Assembly (NCBI GenBank): GCA_026874595.1
Contig: CM049310.1
Coordinates: 42,163,558-42,227,557 of the forward strand
Origin: Sipunculus nudus
Lineage: Eukaryota; Annelida; Sipuncula; Golfingiida; Sipunculidae
Direction of reading: 5' to 3'
DNA: 64,000 nucleotides
The notes beneath the pieces were generated by a model. That model searched no databases. It was given only the letters and a program-made list of their open reading frames with translations, and was not told the DNA's origin. Shown here one piece after another: positions 59,001 through 64,000 of this stretch (the first letter of the stretch is position 1; every line of letters starts with the position of its first letter). A program made the position numbers and the translations under genes.

Positions 59001-61486
59001 TAGTCAAAAATTTCATACAAAAACTTCAATATCTCAATAACTACATCACTGATGGTCATGATTTGTGGCATAACTATTGATCAAGAGGTGTTCCATCAGT
59101 TCCTGCAGACTGGTGGCACAACCTGTATTTGTTCGGGTTTTTTTTTACGAATGTTTTATCTATTTTTGAGACCTTTAAAGATATGAACATCTGTTAACAG
59201 GGCACAAATCATAAAAACTGGACCTAGAATCTTCATTCTTGACCCACAGGGAGACCCATGAAAATTCTCCATGGAAACCTGAAATAAGGTCTCTGTTACC
59301 CATATTCTTTAGGCTGTATGGCTCCAAAATACACCCCAGAATAATGGAAAATTTGATACAAAAAGTGCAGTATCTCAATAACTATAAGACTGATGGTCAT
59401 GATTTTTGCATACATATTGATCATGAGCTGTTTCATCAGTTTCTGCAGAGAGGGTGCGCCACCTCTATTTTTTTCAAATTTTTACGAATTTTTTTCTCTT
59501 TTTTTGAGACTTTTGAAGATGTGGTTATCTATCAAGAGGGTACAAATTGCAACAACTGGACCTAGAAACTTCATTCTTGTCATGCAAGGAGGCCCATGAA
59601 GAGTGCCTGTGGAAACTTGAAATTAGGTCTCTGTTACCCATATCCTTCAAGCTATAGGACTCTGAAGTATCCCTCAGAATAATGGACAATTTGATACAAA
59701 AGCTGAAGTATCTGAACAACTAATATGGAGATCATCATGATTCTTTGCATGGATATTGACCATTAAGTGTTTTTAGCTCAGCTGACTGTAAGTCATCTGA
59801 AGTATCCCTCAGAATAATGGACAATTTGATACAAAAGCTCAAGTGTCTAAACAACTATTGCAGTGATCACCATGATTCTTTGCATGGATATTGATCATGG
59901 AATGTGTCATCAGTTTCTGCAGTATGGTGGCGCCACCTGTATTTTTTTTATTTTTACGAATTTTTTTCTCTATTTTTGAGACCTCATAAGATGCGGTCAT
60001 CTGTTAACATGGCACAAAACGTAACAACTGGACCTAGAATCTTCTCTCTTGACATGCTGAGAGGCCCATGAAAAGTTTCCTTAAAAACTTGAAATTAGGT
60101 CTCTGTTACCCATAACCTCTGAGCTATGGGGCTCCGAAGTACCCCCCAGAAAAATGGAAAATTTGATACAAAAGCTCAAGTATCTGAACAATTATTATAT
60201 TGATCACCATGATCCTTTGCATGGATATTGATCATGAAATGTTTCATCAGTTTCTGCATTCTGGTGGCGCCACCTGTATTTTTTCAATTTTTAGCTCAGC
60301 TGACTGAAAGTCATCTGAGCTGTAGGGATCACCTTTTGTCCGTCTTCCGTCCGGCCATCCAGGTGTCTGTCTGTTAACAGGGCACAAATCGTAACCGCTA
60401 GACCGGGAATCTTCTTACTTGAAATCCTGGGAGGTCTATGGAAATTCTCCTTGTAAACCTGAAATTAGGTCACTGTGACCTATATTCTTCGAGCTATGGG
60501 GTTCTGAAGTACCCCCCAGAATAATGCAAAATTTAATACAAAAGCTCAAGTATCTGAACAACTAATGCATTAATCACCATATTTTTTTGCATGGATATTG
60601 ATCATGGAGTGTTTCATCAATTTCTGGAGATTGGTGGCGCCACCTATATTTTTTTTATTTTTTACGATTTTTTTTCTCTACTTTTGTGATCTTTAAACAT
60701 TTGGTCATCTGTAAACAGGGCACAAATCATAATGACTGGACCTAGAATCTTCTGTCCTCACCTCCAGGGAAGCCCATAAAAGGTCTACATGGAAACCCGA
60801 AATAAGGTCCCTGTTACCCATATTCTGTGAGCTATGGGGCTCTGAAGTCCCCCAGAATAAAGATTTGGTCATATATTAACAGGGCACAAATCATAATGAC
60901 TGGACCTAGAATCTTCTGTCCTCACCTCCAGGGAAGCCCATAAAAGGTCTACATGGAAACCCGAAATAAGGTCCCTGTTACCCATATCCTTCATGCTCTG
61001 GGGCTCCGAAGTACTCCCCAGAATAAAGATTTGGTCATCTGTTAACAGAGCACAAATTATAATGACTTGACCTAGAATCTTCTTTCTTGATATGCTAGGA
61101 CGCCCCTGAAAAGTCTCCTTGTGCACCTGAAATTACATCTCTGTTACCCATATCCTTCATCCTATGCGGCTTTGAAATACCCCCCAGAATAAACATTTGG
61201 ATTTGTTAACAGGGCACAAATCATAATAACTGGACCTAGAATTTTATTTTTTGACATGCTGGGAGACCCCTGAAAAGTCATCTTGTAAACCTTGAAAATA
61301 GGTGTCTGTTACCCATATCCTTCATGCTACAGAGCTCCATAGTACCCCAATGAATATTGGATGATTTTATACAAAAGGTCAAGTTTGGAAAAAGTATTTC
61401 ATTCAAATTTGACATTCAGATAATAAAATTATTTTTGTCAATGTCTTCCTGGTCAGCTGAGCGTCATGACCCCTGGGTCACTTGTT
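56066..61486 (+). mobile_element. Family A subtype 2 array, about 337-bp tandem core, composite copies
   Basis: The 5' hairpin is AGCTCAGCTGACT-GAA-AGTCATCTGAGCT, then (GTCCGTCT)n. ACTTCAATATCTCATTAACT (or variant) recurs at about 56323, 56661, 56997, 57336, 57672, 58015, 58351, 58688 and 59023, then degenerately. Most units carry GGTGGCGCCACC. Further 5'-end copies lie at 59775 (truncated) and 60293, but only one 3' end is present: GTCAGCTGAGCGTCATGACC, then CCTGGGTCACTTGTTA. Short reading frames here are repeat translations, not genes. Confidence 0.8.
56323..57672 (+). repeat. 675-bp higher-order duplication within the family A array
   Basis: Two consecutive 337-bp units (56323-56996) are repeated at 56997-57671 almost base for base, including unit-specific differences. 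Other units diverge visibly. Confidence 0.8.
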
Positions 61487-61499
61487 AACTAATTGTAAC

Positions 61500-63360
61500 A
61501 GGAAGCCAGATAAAGCAAACCTGTGAGCTTATGCAATAGTGTGGCATCATCTTACATTAACCCTTACTATCTGAAAATGACGGGAGCAAGCATCACCAAA
61601 TTTTATGCAAAAGAATCAGTCCTCTGAAAAACACTGTCATAATGAGCTTATTTTTTTTTGCTACCTGCATTGACTTCTATTTTATAGGGAAAAAGCTGAA
61701 AAAAAATTAAAAAAAACTTCTATGAAACTGTCCAGCCATGCTTATAACTAAACTACATTTAGTGTCACAAATCATATATTATTCACTCTTTTTGGCCAGA
61801 GTCTTCTTTGAAGTACTTATTACATAAACAAGGCAAACCATACATATAAAAACAAAGATCAGCTACCTTTTTTCAGTGAACCTTTGAGCTTATGCAATGG
61901 TGTGGCGTCTCCGTCAGTCATCCGTTCATTAACCCATACTATCTCAAAGACTGTAGGTGTATCATCATGCACTTAATTTCCATAAAAAACAGTCATCTAA
62001 AAAACTCTGTTGGATTGAGCTTAATTTTTGGCTATCTGCATTGACTTAGAATTTATAGGGAAAAAGCTAAAAAAAAAATTAAAAGTGACTTTTGGCTGAG
62101 TTACAGAGAGCTAAACTTGGTCATTTGGCCCCAAAAGCATACTAAAATTACAATCTTAGAAACAGCTGGAGCTGTCATCACCAAATTTTATGCAAAGTAT
62201 GTATGCAAATTATGTAATTTTATCCAAGTAAGCCTATATCAAACTGAGGGCAGCAATAGTCTTCTTCTGCAAAACTATTGTTTCAAATTCTGTAACATAG
62301 CACAAAAATGACTCTTAGATGACCTTTGTTCCAGTTTACTTAAATTAGTTTTGGCTGAATTATAGGACCTTTAACAATTAAAGGACTGTGAGATATTTTG
62401 GGGGTAAACAAAGCTAGTAGATTTATTTTAGCAACAGCAAGACAGATCTCTGTGGGTATAAAAGCAGAGCTGTACAGGCAACATAAATAAATGGTGTCAA
62501 TATCAAGCTCCTTTGTAAGATAAATGCAAGAATGAAATATATCTGTATTCTGATTGTGCTTTCAATAGGCATGTTATTATCCTAAACTTTTTTTCAAAAC
62601 AGAATCTTATGAAAGTGTCAGTATGAAAAAAATGCATTGTACCCAATCTCTTTCTGTAAGTGTAAACAGATTTGGCAATAGGCCAAGATTTTGTCTATAT
62701 CTATAAGTAGCTTGGCAGACTGCCAACTATTTCAGCTGTGGCAAGAGGGCAGTTGTCAGTCTGTATCTTTTAGATAGCTTTGGAAGACTGCTAACAGTAT
62801 CAGATTAGGCAAGAGCTCAAGTGTTCAGTCAGATCAGCCAAGTACAGGTCCAGAGTTCACATAGTGCAGTAGCTACACCTGGCACTGAGCCATACTTTCC
62901 TCAGCTAAGCTTGGTCAGTTGAGTAGACACAACTCAGAGAAGTTTTATTTATCAGCCTGTAATTTTAGCATGTCCATGCATTTTTGATGGCTTCTCATAC
63001 ACAAGACTGGTGTTACCACCTACAATGATTATTGCACAGTGTATGTCCCTGCCTATTTCTTAGGAGGGATTTGATATATGAGCCTGAAATTGTGCATATC
63101 TCTACATCTCAGATAGCTTTGTCATATACAAGACTTGTGGCACCACATACAATTTTTTTGGGTGTCATTCATCTGTGCAAAAAGCTTAAGCGTGGTTTGA
63201 AGTATGTGCCTGAAATTTTGCATGTCAAAACATCTTAGAAGGCTTTCTCAAACACAAAACAGGTAGTGCCACCAACAATAATTTTTGTGTTGCGTACACC
63301 CATGCCAATATTTCAGGATTTATATTAATGCTTTAACTCATATTCAAAATGTTTAGTCCT
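61500..63360 (+). repeat. Family D interspersed repeat, copy 2 (tandem or composite)
   Basis: GAGCTTATGCAATAGTGTGG (61535) and GAGCTTATGCAATGGTGTGG (61890) start two head segments. The 62950-63360 part matches the tail of the 48-kb copy (TTTTTGTGTTGCGTACACCC, ATGCCAATATTTCAGGA). Confidence 0.6.
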
Positions 63361-63721
63361 TGCTGTCATCATGTATGTGTCACACATACTTAAAAATTTA
63401 TCAAGTTCTTTTCCAATAACGGTCAAGCATGTTATTGTGGAAGCATTATACCACCTGATGTATAAACCAATGCACAGGTTTGCATTAGGCCTGTAGGCAT
63501 CGTGTATATTTATTGTCTTTACTATAAACCAATTTGCTCACTTAATTTGAAACTCAAGATGATAATAAATTCACTATTTTTTTTAATTATCTCAAATTAG
63601 AATGATTTTCTGTTATGTAATAAAGGTGAATGCAGATAGGAAACTCGAAATCTGCATTTTAAAGAACTGTATTCCCAGGTTCATTCATGAACAAGTGACT
63701 GTACATTTGTCAATACTCCTT

Positions 63722-63905
63722 AATAATGTTCCTGGATCCAGATCATGTGCCGGATCCACACCAAAATCTTCATTGGCCAATTCCTGAAATGCCTTGAAAA
63801 TTTCATAAGAATCTATTCATGATCATGAAGTTATGTAGTGAACAAACACATAGACACACAAACGATAGGGGATGGGTGCTTACCCATGGAGGACGTGGAA
63901 GCAGT
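63722..63905 (+). repeat. Probable interspersed repeat fragment
   Basis: CCTGGATCCAGATCATGTGC, then CGGATCCACACCAAAAT, AATTTCATAAGAATCTATTC and AACAAACACATAGACACACA resemble a repeat tail widespread in invertebrate genomes. The assignment is from memory and uncertain. Confidence 0.35.
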
Positions 63906-64000
63906 AATGTGCATGATCATGTTTTTCTTTATTAATGACATTTTGACCTGTTTGTGAAGGAATGAAATGTTATCAGCCAATGCTAGGTCCTTAATTAAAT

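Noticed and set aside
56064-61126. Many similar minus-strand frames of 60-90 codons such as METFHRSLSVSRMKILGPV
   Set aside because: They follow the 337-bp repeat period and are interrupted in most units. They are translations of a tandem repeat, not a gene family.

Overview
The window looks like nuclear DNA of a marine invertebrate, most likely a bivalve mollusc. It is AT-rich, genes are split into short GT-AG exons by kilobase introns, and the rest is interspersed repeats, mono- and dinucleotide tracts and minisatellites. Species was not assigned. No rRNA, tRNA, CRISPR array or prokaryotic operon was seen.

Region 1 (1-9.4 kb) holds two interlocked divergent genes. On the plus strand, six phase-compatible exons (3676-8729) encode a complete 465-residue RecQ-like superfamily 2 helicase with a cysteine-rich tail. 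On the minus strand, three phase-compatible exons (5061 down to position 1, running off the left edge) encode the start of an unrecognised protein with paired C-x2-C motifs. The first exon of each gene lies inside the first intron of the other. I infer a two-gene DNA transposon, but its ends were not found.

Region 2 (9.5-9.8 kb) has an orphan terminal minus-strand exon of an unknown gene.

Region 3 (11.3-45.4 kb) is a host-type plus-strand gene with six exons in perfect phase (11346-11438, 12318-12441, 31554-31806, 34712-34813, 38489-38626, 45257-45382). It encodes a charged coiled-coil protein resembling the segment between the PH and TBC domains of TBC1D2/TBC1D2B. Both ends are missing, and one intron is 19.1 kb. 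The last exon's donor site has been amplified six-fold in a 70-bp tandem array.

The introns and the right third are repeat landing pads. Three sequence-unrelated families (A, B, C) share one architecture: a 5' hairpin, a 3' subterminal copy of one hairpin arm, a 3' terminal hairpin, and CTAG or CTTG before TT, usually around a tandem core of about 280-340 bp. This is the layout of non-autonomous Helitron/Helentron-type elements. Their tandem units repeatedly carry a GGTGGCGCC-type core, and family C carries near-consensus CTCF-like sites once per unit. Also present are a hAT-like MITE with a near-matching 8-bp duplication, a fold-back element split by a family B copy, a family A copy inserted in a minisatellite, a tRNA-derived SINE, a TIR-bearing MITE family and a 76-bp-arm hairpin.
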